From: JAJUFS01 sp964599565
GTDB lineage: Bacteria; Pseudomonadota; Gammaproteobacteria; Natronospirales; JAJUFS01
DNA length: 64,000 nt
Assembly (NCBI GenBank): GCA_964599565.1
Contig: CAZRFE010000002.1
Location: 42,449 to 106,448 of the forward strand
Direction of reading: 5' to 3'
The notes beneath the pieces were generated by a model. That model had not been told where the DNA came from, ran no database searches, and saw nothing but the letters and a program-made list of their open reading frames with translations. This document shows positions 8,147-16,566 of this stretch, in pieces. The position numbers were made by a program, and so were the translations under genes. Each line of letters opens with the position of its first letter. Within the stretch, counting starts at the first letter, position 1.

Positions 8147-9070
8147 ATGCGCTCTCACCTCAACACCTTCGGGCAACCGGGCGCCGACCGGCGCACCATC
8201 GAACGCGCCGATGACACGTGGATCGATGCGCAGCGCGAATCGCTGGATGCGCGCTTCGTCATCGTCGATGCGCAGCGAAATCTCGTCGATGAAACGCCCG
8301 CGCTCGTGCGGCTGCCGCACGAAGCGCTGCCGCCCGGCTGGCCTGCGTGGCAGTCCGTGTTTCTCGGTCACGTGGACGATGCGCCGCTGTTTGCGCTCTC
8401 GCCGCCCGCGGAACACATTGCGCATCTCGAGCGCCACGGCCGCTTCGAGGAACTGCGTCCCGTCGCAACGTTGCTGTCCGGAACCGATGCCGCACTCGTC
8501 GCGCACGCGCGCGGCGTCATGCACTGGCATGCCACGCACCGTTACTGCGGCGGCTGCGGACATGAGCTCGACGGTGCACGCGGCGGTCATGCACGGCGCT
8601 GCATGAACGATGCCTGTGCGATGACCGAGATCTTTCCGCGCATCGATCCCGCCGTCATCGTGCTCGTGACGCACGAAGACCGCTGCCTGCTCGGCCGGCA
8701 GCACAGCTGGCCGGCGGGCCGCTATTCCTGCCTTGCCGGCTTCGCGGAAGCGGGCGAGACGCTGGAGGAAACCGTGCGCCGCGAAGTGTTCGAGGAATCG
8801 GGCGTGCGCATCGGCGATGTCGTCTATCACTCCTCGCAGCCCTGGCCGTTCCCGCAGTCGCTGATGATCGGCTTCGAGGCGCGCGCGCAATCGCCCGACA
8901 TCACGCTGCACGATGACGAACTCGAGCACGCGCGCTGGTTCACGCGCGCGGAAATCCGCAGCGGCATCGCCGACGGCACGCTGAAGGTTTCGGCGAAACT
9001 GTCGATCGCGTACCGGCTGCTGCACGACTGGTATGCCGAGGCCGCGGATCCGGCGGACCTTGCATGCTGA
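8147..9070 (+). CDS. nudC: NADH pyrophosphatase / RNA de-NADding enzyme NudC
   Basis: Nudix hydrolase that cleaves NADH and removes 5'-NAD caps from RNA. The 307 residues contain, in order, an N-terminal domain, a zinc ribbon (CGGCG near 139 and a second cysteine pair at CMNDAC), the Nudix box GFAEAGETLEETVRREVFEE, and downstream the NudC-specific SQPWPFPQS motif that recognises the NAD moiety. All key residues are present. I chose ATG 8147, 2 bp after the upstream stop; the open frame continues upstream but overlaps the OsmC gene. It overlaps the following transporter gene by 7 bp. Confidence 0.95.
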   Translation: MRSHLNTFGQPGADRRTIERADDTWIDAQRESLDARFVIVDAQRNLVDETPALVRLPHEALPPGWPAWQSVFLGHVDDAPLFALSPPAEHIAHLERHGRFEELRPVATLLSGTDAALVAHARGVMHWHATHRYCGGCGHELDGARGGHARRCMNDACAMTEIFPRIDPAVIVLVTHEDRCLLGRQHSWPAGRYSCLAGFAEAGETLEETVRREVFEESGVRIGDVVYHSSQPWPFPQSLMIGFEARAQSPDITLHDDELEHARWFTRAEIRSGIADGTLKVSAKLSIAYRLLHDWYAEAADPADLAC

Positions 9071-9963
9071 ACCGCAACCGCCAGGTCCGGAATGCATTTC
9101 TCGCGCTTGGTCTTGTCGCGCTCGTGTGGGGCTACAACTGGGTGGTGATGAAGATCGCGCTCGATCACAGCGGGCCGATGGATTTTTCCCTGCTGCGCAA
9201 TTTCTTCGGCGCGCTGACGCTGTTCGTCGTTCTCGCGTTGCGCCGCGAGCCGCTCACGCTTCCCGATGCACCGGGCAAGGTGCTGCTGCTCGGCCTGCTG
9301 CAGACGACCGGTTTCGTCGGCCTGATCGCCATCGCGCTGACGGACGGCGGCGCGGGCAAGAGCGCGGTGCTCGCCTACACCATGCCGTTCTGGGCATTGC
9401 TGTTCGGTGCGTGGTTTCTCGGCGAAAAGGTGCGCGGCCTGCAATGGCTCGCCGTCTTGCTCGCAGCGATCGGCGTCGTGTTTCTCATCGCGCCGTGGCA
9501 GTCGGGTTACGCGAACGTGAGCAGTCTCACGTCGCTGCTCGCCGGCCTTGTGTGGGGCGCGAGCATCATCATCGCGAAGCGCATCCCGCAATCGAAACCC
9601 GGCGCGCTGCTCTCCATCACGGCATGGCAGATGCTCATCGGCAGCGTGCCGCTTGCATTGCTTGCGTGGTACGTGCCCGAGCAGGACATCGACTGGACCG
9701 CGGGTTTCATCATCGCGCTTGCGTACAACGCCGTGCTCGGCAGCGCGCTCGCGTGGCTGCTGTGGCTGTATGCGCTGCGCATCCTGCCCGCGGGCGTTGC
9801 CGGTCTTGCATCGCTCGGCGCGCCCGCGGTGAGCGTGCTGGCGGCATGGATACAGCTGCACGAGACGCCGACGCTGCCGGATGCGCTCGGCATGCTGCTG
9901 ATCTTCGCCGCGCTCACCGTGCTGACGCTGCGCGCACTCGCAAGACGCGCCGGCAACGCCTGA
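9064..9963 (+). CDS. EamA/DMT-superfamily transporter
   Basis: A 299-residue protein with ten predicted membrane helices in two EamA repeats. The first opens LALGLVALVWGYNWVVMKIAL and the second starts near residue 150 with LTSLLAGLVWGASIIIAKRI. This is the drug/metabolite exporter fold, and the substrate is unknown. The ATG at 9064 overlaps the nudC stop region by 7 bp. The gene closes the TSUP-GNAT-OsmC-nudC-EamA run; the next gene has its own strong ribosome site. Confidence 0.92.
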   Translation: MLNRNRQVRNAFLALGLVALVWGYNWVVMKIALDHSGPMDFSLLRNFFGALTLFVVLALRREPLTLPDAPGKVLLLGLLQTTGFVGLIAIALTDGGAGKSAVLAYTMPFWALLFGAWFLGEKVRGLQWLAVLLAAIGVVFLIAPWQSGYANVSSLTSLLAGLVWGASIIIAKRIPQSKPGALLSITAWQMLIGSVPLALLAWYVPEQDIDWTAGFIIALAYNAVLGSALAWLLWLYALRILPAGVAGLASLGAPAVSVLAAWIQLHETPTLPDALGMLLIFAALTVLTLRALARRAGNA

Positions 9964-9988
9964 CACCGTGACCCGGAGAGGACCAACT

Positions 9989-11257
9989 GTGCGAACAATC
10001 ATCCTGCTGCTCGGCCTGCTCGTGGCATTCAACGCTCCCTGCGGCGAAGCCGGCGACATCGACGCACTCCGCGCGACATTGCGCGAGGCGAATTCCGCCG
10101 ATGACGGCGAGGTGCTGGCCCGCACGGCGCGACACCTGCGTCTTGCGCATCCCGGCCATCCCACCTACAGCTACCTGCTGGCGCGCGGTGAAGCGCTCGG
10201 CAGCAGGCCCGGCGAGGCATTGCAGGCTCTCATGGAACTCACCGCGCGCGGCGTGGACATGGTGCGTCATGTGGTTGACGATCCGGCGTTCGACGCCATG
10301 CGCGCGCTGGACGGTTACACCGATCTCGTTCGACAGGCGGATGCGTTGCGCTCACCGATCGGCAATGCCGAACGCGCCTGGCAGTTCGGCGCACCCGACA
10401 CGCTGCCGGAAGCTGTTGCAGTGGACGAGCGGGGACGCGTATTCATCGGCAGCGTGCGCAAGCGGGAGATCATCGTGCGCAATGCCGATGGCACACTTGA
10501 TCACTGGCGTCACCCCGCGCTGTGGAGCGTGCTGGGGCTGCACCTGTCGCCCGGTGGGCAACTGTTGTGGGCGGCAACATCCGCGATGAATGTCACCGGC
10601 GGCATCAGCGCTGCGGAACATGGACGCAGCGCACTGGTTGCACTGGACATCGCGACGGGCGAACTGCGCGCACACCATCCGTTCCCTGCCGACGGCGAAC
10701 ACGTACTCGGCGATTTCATTTTCATTGGCGACGACACACTGCTGGCAACGGACAGCTTCGGTGGCGGCGTGCATGCGCTCGATGTGCGCAGCGGCAGATA
10801 CATGACGCGCATCGCACCCGGCGTGCTGCGCTCACCGCAGGGCCTTGCGCGCATCGGTGATGCCGTATACATCGCCGACTACAGTCTCGGGCTTTACCGG
10901 CTTGACCTCGCGACAGGTGAATTGTCGCGGGTGGCCGACGGCGTCGCGGCGCCCTACGGCATCGACGGCCTGTATGCCCACGATGGTGCCTTGATCGCCG
11001 TGCAGAACGGCGTGGCGCCACAACAGGTGGCGCGCTTCACGCTTTCAGAGGATGGCATGCGCATTGTCGCGCGCGAAACGCTGCTCGCGAATCATGCCGA
11101 CTTCGAGGAGCCAACGCTCGGCATGGTGCGCGATGACCGCTTCCACGTTGTCGCAAACAGCCACTGGAACCATGTCACCCGCGACGGCGACCTGCCGGCC
11201 GACGGTCTCGTTTCGCCGGTGATCCTCTCCATCCCGCTGTCGCAAACGCCGCCATGA
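9989..11257 (+). CDS. Secreted beta-propeller (SMP-30/NHL-like) protein with helical N-terminal region
   Basis: A 422-residue protein with a signal peptide (VRTIILLLGLLVAFNAPCGEA). A helical TPR-like stretch (about 20-125) follows, then repeated blades of the form ALPEAVAVDERGRVFIGS, VALDIATGELRAHHPF and LYRLDLATGELSRVADGV, which resemble SMP-30/NHL propellers. I chose GTG 9989 because GGAGAGGA ends 6 bp upstream; an earlier GTG at 9968 lacks this. The ligand or activity is unknown. It is first in a run continuing through the alpha/beta hydrolase (4-bp overlap) towards tamAB. Confidence 0.75.
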   Translation: MRTIILLLGLLVAFNAPCGEAGDIDALRATLREANSADDGEVLARTARHLRLAHPGHPTYSYLLARGEALGSRPGEALQALMELTARGVDMVRHVVDDPAFDAMRALDGYTDLVRQADALRSPIGNAERAWQFGAPDTLPEAVAVDERGRVFIGSVRKREIIVRNADGTLDHWRHPALWSVLGLHLSPGGQLLWAATSAMNVTGGISAAEHGRSALVALDIATGELRAHHPFPADGEHVLGDFIFIGDDTLLATDSFGGGVHALDVRSGRYMTRIAPGVLRSPQGLARIGDAVYIADYSLGLYRLDLATGELSRVADGVAAPYGIDGLYAHDGALIAVQNGVAPQQVARFTLSEDGMRIVARETLLANHADFEEPTLGMVRDDRFHVVANSHWNHVTRDGDLPADGLVSPVILSIPLSQTPP

Positions 11258-12114
11258 TCGAAACGGTGAACGTTCCCGCTCCGGGCATCACGCTCGCGGG
11301 GAGCCTGCACCGCGACGGGAACGTTGCGGCCGCCGGCACCGTCGTGCTGATCAACAGCGCCATGGGCATGCCGCGCGGTTTCTACACGCCGCTCGCGAAC
11401 TTTCTCGCGGGCGAGGGCATCGACACGCTGACATGGGATTACCGTGGCATCGGCGATTCGGTGAAAGGGTCGGTCAAGAACACGCCTTCCTCGATCCACG
11501 ACTGGGGCGAGCAGGACCTCCCCGCAATGATCGACTGGCTGCGCGCGCGTTACCCAAAGCGCCGGCTCGTCATCGTCGCGCACAGCGTCGGCGGACAGAT
11601 ACTCGGCATGACGCCGAAGACGAATCTCGCCGACCGGCTCGTGATGATCGGCTCGCAGAGCGGTTACTGGCGGCTGTGGTCCGGCTGGCAGCAGCTTCGC
11701 ATCGGTTTCATCTGGCATGTCGTGATTCCGCTCGTTGCATATGCTGGCGGACATTTCCCCGCGCGCTGGTTCGGGCTTTCCGTCGACCTGCCGGTGGAAG
11801 TCGCGCGCGAATGGGCGCGCTGGGGACGCGATCCGGATTACCTGATGGGAAAGCATCGCCGTGCGTCCGCGATCCATTACGCGGACATCGACCGGCCGCT
11901 GCTCAACGTGTGGATCAGCGATGACGACATCGCCTCGTACGCCGCCAACCGCACGCTGCTCACCTGGTATCCGCGCGCGCAGGTGACAAACTGGAACCTT
12001 CGCCCGGAAGATCTCGGCGTGGATCGCATCGGGCATTTCCGCCTGTTCCGCGACACCATCGGGCCGGCGTTCTGGCCGGGCCTCGTGCGCTGGATCGGCA
12101 ACGGTGACGCGTAA
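11254..12114 (+). CDS. Alpha/beta-fold hydrolase (S33-like)
   Basis: A 286-residue alpha/beta hydrolase. The oxyanion-loop region is VVLINSAMGMPRGFY, followed by LTWDYRGIGDS and the nucleophile elbow VAHSVGGQILG (serine near residue 112). The acid is probably an Asp in WISDDDIAS and the histidine lies in DRIGHFRLF near 263, so a full triad is plausible. The family includes esterases and lysophospholipases; the substrate is unassigned. ATG 11254 overlaps the upstream TGA (ATGA), indicating translational coupling. Confidence 0.85.
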   Translation: MIETVNVPAPGITLAGSLHRDGNVAAAGTVVLINSAMGMPRGFYTPLANFLAGEGIDTLTWDYRGIGDSVKGSVKNTPSSIHDWGEQDLPAMIDWLRARYPKRRLVIVAHSVGGQILGMTPKTNLADRLVMIGSQSGYWRLWSGWQQLRIGFIWHVVIPLVAYAGGHFPARWFGLSVDLPVEVAREWARWGRDPDYLMGKHRRASAIHYADIDRPLLNVWISDDDIASYAANRTLLTWYPRAQVTNWNLRPEDLGVDRIGHFRLFRDTIGPAFWPGLVRWIGNGDA

Positions 12115-12132
12115 CTTTCAACAGGAGTTCCC

Positions 12133-12900
12133 ATGTGCCTGCTTGCCTTCTCCTGGAACGACCATCCCCGCTACGCGCTGATCTTCGCGGGCAACCGCGA
12201 TGAGTTCCATGCGCGTCCGACCGCGGCGGCCGGCTGGTGGCCGGATTCGCCGAACGTCTTCGGCGGCCGCGATCTCGAAGCCGGCGGCACGTGGCTCGGA
12301 CTGCGCCGCGATGCGCGCTTCGCGGTGGTGACGAATTTCCGCGAACCGGATCGCCGTCCTGCAGGCAAGCGCACGCGCGGCGAACTGGCAACACGCTTCC
12401 TCGCCGGCACGATGACATCCCTCGAATACCTTGAACGATTGCACGCGCACGCGGACGACTACGCGGGTTTCAATCTCGTCTTCGGCGACATCAACGACCA
12501 GCTCTACTATTTTTCCAATCGCGCCGACGATGCCCTGCCGCTGCCGGGCGGCGTGCACGCGCTTTCCAACCACCTGCTGAACACGCCGTGGCCGAAAGTG
12601 CGCAAGCTTGAGGAACGCTTCGAGAAGGAAGCCGCGCGCGACGAACCGCGCGTGGATGCGCTGCTGGATTTTCTCGACGACCGCGAACCGGCGGACGACG
12701 ATGACCTGCCGTCCACCGGGCTTGCGCGCGACTGGGAACGCCGGCTGTCCGCGGCGAAGGTGACCGGCGCCGAGTACGGCACGCGTTCAAGTACGGTGAT
12801 TCTTGTAGACCGGAACGGCGAATGCGTCTTCCACGAGCGCCGTTTTGACGTAAGCGGCGAAAACGGCGGCGATGCGCATGTGAATTTCGGACCGGCCTGA
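12133..12900 (+). CDS. NRDE family protein (TANGO2-like)
   Basis: A 255-residue member of the NRDE/TANGO2 family. It starts MCLLAF, with the cysteine at position 2 that is conserved in the family, and has the naming motif AGNRDEFHARPT (about residues 19-30) and GGRDLEAGGTWLG. TANGO2 proteins have been linked to heme and lipid handling; in bacteria the role is unsettled. CAGGAG lies just upstream of ATG 12133. It lies 18 bp after the hydrolase and 20 bp before the S9 peptidase. Confidence 0.9.
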   Translation: MCLLAFSWNDHPRYALIFAGNRDEFHARPTAAAGWWPDSPNVFGGRDLEAGGTWLGLRRDARFAVVTNFREPDRRPAGKRTRGELATRFLAGTMTSLEYLERLHAHADDYAGFNLVFGDINDQLYYFSNRADDALPLPGGVHALSNHLLNTPWPKVRKLEERFEKEAARDEPRVDALLDFLDDREPADDDDLPSTGLARDWERRLSAAKVTGAEYGTRSSTVILVDRNGECVFHERRFDVSGENGGDAHVNFGPA

Positions 12901-12920
12901 CGTTCCGGTAACATGCGGGC

Positions 12921-14834
12921 ATGCCCGCAGACATCCGCACGCCGCTGCCTTTCGGCAGCTGGCCTTCGCCCATCACCGCCGCACTCGTTGCCGGCAAATC
13001 CCTACGCCTTGGCCAGCCGCAACTTCATCGCGGCGCCGTGTACTGGACGGAAACGCGGCCCGATGAAAAAGGCCGCACCGTTCTCGTGCGCTTCACGCCG
13101 GACAGCGAATGCACGGACATCGTGCCCGCGCCCTTCAGCGTGCAGAGCCGCGTGCATGAATACGGCGGCGGCGCGTTCGCGGTGCATGACGATTTCACCT
13201 GGTTCGTGAACCGGCAGGATCAATGCATTCACGTGATCCACGATGGCGTTGCATGCCGCCTCACTGAATCCTCCACGCGCTGCTTCGCGGATCTCCAGTA
13301 CGACGCACACCGTCACCGCTTGCTCGCAGTCTGCGAGGACCATGACGCCGCGCTGCCGGAAGCGCGCACCACGCTGGTTGCAATCTCGTGCACGGACGGC
13401 GCCGTCACGACGCTGCGCGAAGGTTGCGATTTCTACAGTTCGCCGCGGCTGTCGCCCGGCGGTGGAAAGCTTGCGTGGCTGGAATGGAACCATCCCGACA
13501 TGCCCTGGGATGCAACGCGGCTTCTGATTGCGAACCTCGATGACGACGGCGCACCGGTGAACGCACGCTGCATCGCCGGCGGCGCCGGCGAATCCGTCGT
13601 GCAGCCGTTGTGGCGCAACGACGAGGAAATCCTGTTTGCATCGGATCGCAGCGACTGGTGGAACCTTTACGCATGGCGCAACGGCACCGCGCGCGCGCTG
13701 CATGCAGCGGACGCGGAGTTCGCGTTGCCGCACTGGGTGTTCGGCATGCGCAGCTACGGCCTGCGCAACCAGGACACCATCGTGTGCGCATGCACGCGAA
13801 ACGGCACGTGGCATGTTGCGGAGCTCGACATCGACAGCGGCGATGTCCGCGAACTCGACCTGCCTTACACGCAGGTCGAACACCTGCATGCCGCGGACGG
13901 CAGCGTCGTGCTGCATGCCGCGTCCGCGGAACGTCCAGCCTGCATTGCATTGCTTGATGGCGACGGCGTGCGCGAGTTGCGCCGGGCCGCGGACGTCACG
14001 TTCGACGCCGGGTTTCTCGCAGCGCCCGAAGCGGTGAGTTTCGCAACCGGCGATGACGACATCGCGCACGGCCTTTACTACGCGCCCGCGCATCCACACG
14101 TTCGCGGCACGGACGGCGATGCGCCGCCCCTGCTCGTGAAGGTGCACGGCGGACCGACATCCGCAACGTCTTCCGCGCTCGATCTCAAGATCCGCTACTG
14201 GACATCGCGCGGCTTTGCGGTACTCGATGTGAACTATCGGGGCAGCACGGGCTACGGGCGCCGCTACCGCGAAAAACTCCACGGCGAGTGGGGCGTTGCG
14301 GACGTCGCGGACTGCATCAACGGCGCACGCGCGCTCGCCGCGCGCGGACTCGCCGATCCTGACCGCCTGCTCATCAGCGGTTCGAGCGCGGGCGGCTACA
14401 CCGTGCTCGCCGCGCTGACCTTTCATGATGTGTTCGCCGCCGGCGCAAGCTATTACGGCATCGGCGATCTCGCGAGCGCGATGCGCGACACGGAGAAATT
14501 CGAATCCCGTTACGGCGACCGCCTGATCGGCCCGCTGCCGGAAGCGGAAGCCACATGGCGCGCGCGTTCGCCGCTCCTTCACGCCGAACGGCTCACGCGG
14601 CCGGTGATCTTCTTCCAGGGGCTGGATGATCGCGTCGTGCCGCCCGACCAGTCGGAACGCATGTTCGAAGCCGCGCGCGCAAACGGCGCGGTCACTGCGT
14701 ACCTGCCGTTTCCCGGCGAAGGCCACGGCTTTCGCCAGGCGCAGACCATCGAAGCGGCGCTTGACGCCGAGTACGCGTTCTACCGCGGCGTGCTCGGCCT
14801 TTCCCCGGCGCCTGCAGAAGTCGACACGCGCTGA
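12921..14834 (+). CDS. S9 family prolyl oligopeptidase
   Basis: Serine peptidase of 637 residues. An N-terminal beta-propeller (about 30-370) is followed by the alpha/beta hydrolase domain with LLVKVHGGPTSATSS, GFAVLDVNYRGSTGYG and the nucleophile in SGSSAGGYTVL (Ser near 489). The Asp is in LDDRVVPPDQS (near 570) and His in GEGHGFR (near 602), so the triad is complete. No signal peptide is seen, so it is probably cytoplasmic and may cleave peptides or act as an acylaminoacyl-peptidase. Start ATG 12921. tamA begins 1 bp after its stop, so it sits in the tamAB transcription unit. Confidence 0.93.
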   Translation: MPADIRTPLPFGSWPSPITAALVAGKSLRLGQPQLHRGAVYWTETRPDEKGRTVLVRFTPDSECTDIVPAPFSVQSRVHEYGGGAFAVHDDFTWFVNRQDQCIHVIHDGVACRLTESSTRCFADLQYDAHRHRLLAVCEDHDAALPEARTTLVAISCTDGAVTTLREGCDFYSSPRLSPGGGKLAWLEWNHPDMPWDATRLLIANLDDDGAPVNARCIAGGAGESVVQPLWRNDEEILFASDRSDWWNLYAWRNGTARALHAADAEFALPHWVFGMRSYGLRNQDTIVCACTRNGTWHVAELDIDSGDVRELDLPYTQVEHLHAADGSVVLHAASAERPACIALLDGDGVRELRRAADVTFDAGFLAAPEAVSFATGDDDIAHGLYYAPAHPHVRGTDGDAPPLLVKVHGGPTSATSSALDLKIRYWTSRGFAVLDVNYRGSTGYGRRYREKLHGEWGVADVADCINGARALAARGLADPDRLLISGSSAGGYTVLAALTFHDVFAAGASYYGIGDLASAMRDTEKFESRYGDRLIGPLPEAEATWRARSPLLHAERLTRPVIFFQGLDDRVVPPDQSERMFEAARANGAVTAYLPFPGEGHGFRQAQTIEAALDAEYAFYRGVLGLSPAPAEVDTR

Positions 14835-14835
14835 C

Positions 14836-16566
14836 ATGCGCTGCGCACTCGCCATGCTGTTGCTGTTGAGTGCCGGCATGACGCATGCGGCCGTCGTCGT
14901 CGACGTCGAAGGTGTCGGCGGTGCGCAGCGCGACAACGTGCTCGCGTTTCTCGGCATCCAGCAATACCGCGACCGGGACGATCTCGGCGAAGCGATGATC
15001 CGCCGCCTGCACAGCCGCGCGCCTTCGGAAATCCAGCGCGCGCTCGTTCCCTACGGCTACTACCATGCGAAGGTCGACGCGAACCTCGAGTACCGCGGCG
15101 ATACGTGGCGCGCAAGCTACGTCATCGACCGCGGCGCACCGGTGCGCATCCGCACCATCGACGTGCATGTCAGCGGCGACGAGGAAGCGCGCCGCACGTT
15201 CCGCGACATCATCGCGGACCCGCCGCTTGCAGAAGGCGACGTGCTGCTGCATGCGGACTACGAGAACCTCAAGGCCACGCTGCTCAACCGCGCAACCCAG
15301 CGCGGCTATCTCGATGCGGCCTTCAGCGTGCAGCAGCTCGCGGTGAACACCGACACGCTGAGCGCCGCGATAGAACTCGAACTTGTGCCCGGCCCGCGCT
15401 ATTACTTCGGCGAGCTGCACATCGAGCAGGACATACTCGATGACGATCTCGTGCGCCGTTATGCGAGCTTCTCGCCCGGCGATCCGCTGGATTTCGAGAA
15501 GCTGCTGGATCTCCAGTACGCGCTCACCGACAGCGAATACTTCGCCGTCGTTCACGTGGAAGCGCTGCGCGCGGAAGCCGACGAACGCCGCCGCGTTCCC
15601 GTCGCCGTGCGCGCAGAAGCAAACGAGCGCAGCCGCTACACGTTCGGTCTCGGCTACGGCACGGATACCGGGCCGCGCATCAGTCTCGGCTTCCAGCGCC
15701 GTTACGTGAACACGCGCGGGCATCGCTTCGGGATTCAGACGCAGTTCTCGGAAGTGGAGAACACCTTCTTCGCGCGTTACACGATTCCGCTCGCGGAACC
15801 GGCGACCGAATCCTTCCAGTTTTTCACCGGCACGACGCGGCGCGAGCGCGCGGACACGGAATCCGACCGTATCGTGTTCGGCGCGAGCCGCGTGCGCACG
15901 CTCGGCGACTGGGAACAGACGCTTTACCTGCGCGCCGAACGCGAGGACAGCATTCTCCCCGACGAGACGTTCCGCACTGAAAGCGTGATACCCGGTGCGA
16001 CGTGGATGAAGATTTCCGCGGACGATCACTTCTACACGCGCGACGGCTACAAGCTGTATGCGGACCTGCACGGCTCCGCGCCCGCGCTCGGCTCGCGCAC
16101 CGAGTACGCGCAGCTGCACCTGCTCGCAAAACGCATCTTTCCGTTCGGCGAGCGCTGGCGGCTGCTGCTGCGCGCCGAAGCCGCAACGACCGTGCTCGGC
16201 GACACCAGCCGCCTGCCGGTATCGCAGCGCTTCTTCGCCGGCGGCGATCAATCGGTACGCGGCTTCGATTACAACAGCCTCGCGCCCGCCGATGCCGATG
16301 GCAACATCGTCGGCGGCCAGTACCTTGCAACCGGCAGCGCGGAGATCGAATACCGCTTCGCGGAAAGCTGGGCGGTTGCAGCCTTTGTCGACACGGGCAA
16401 CGCCATGGACGACCTCGACGAGAAGCTCGAACGCGCCTACGGCGTCGGGCTTCGCTGGCTGTCGCCGGTCGGCGTCGTGCGTCTCGACCTGGCGCGGCCG
16501 GTCACCACCGACACGCTGCCCGCAAACGATATCGAGATTCACATCAGCGTGGGGCCGGACCTGTGA
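14836..16566 (+). CDS. tamA: Translocation and assembly module outer-membrane subunit TamA
   Basis: Omp85-family outer-membrane barrel that works with TamB. The 576 residues match TamA. A signal peptide (ALAMLLLLSAGMTHA) is followed by three POTRA-like domains (about 20-260) and a 16-strand barrel. The Omp85 signature is RFFAGGDQSVRGFDYNSLAP (VRGF motif near residue 475), and the C-terminus is a typical beta-signal. ATG 14836 is placed by the signal peptide; the open frame extends upstream inside the S9 gene but is not used. The stop overlaps the GTG start of tamB. Confidence 0.93.
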   Translation: MRCALAMLLLLSAGMTHAAVVVDVEGVGGAQRDNVLAFLGIQQYRDRDDLGEAMIRRLHSRAPSEIQRALVPYGYYHAKVDANLEYRGDTWRASYVIDRGAPVRIRTIDVHVSGDEEARRTFRDIIADPPLAEGDVLLHADYENLKATLLNRATQRGYLDAAFSVQQLAVNTDTLSAAIELELVPGPRYYFGELHIEQDILDDDLVRRYASFSPGDPLDFEKLLDLQYALTDSEYFAVVHVEALRAEADERRRVPVAVRAEANERSRYTFGLGYGTDTGPRISLGFQRRYVNTRGHRFGIQTQFSEVENTFFARYTIPLAEPATESFQFFTGTTRRERADTESDRIVFGASRVRTLGDWEQTLYLRAEREDSILPDETFRTESVIPGATWMKISADDHFYTRDGYKLYADLHGSAPALGSRTEYAQLHLLAKRIFPFGERWRLLLRAEAATTVLGDTSRLPVSQRFFAGGDQSVRGFDYNSLAPADADGNIVGGQYLATGSAEIEYRFAESWAVAAFVDTGNAMDDLDEKLERAYGVGLRWLSPVGVVRLDLARPVTTDTLPANDIEIHISVGPDL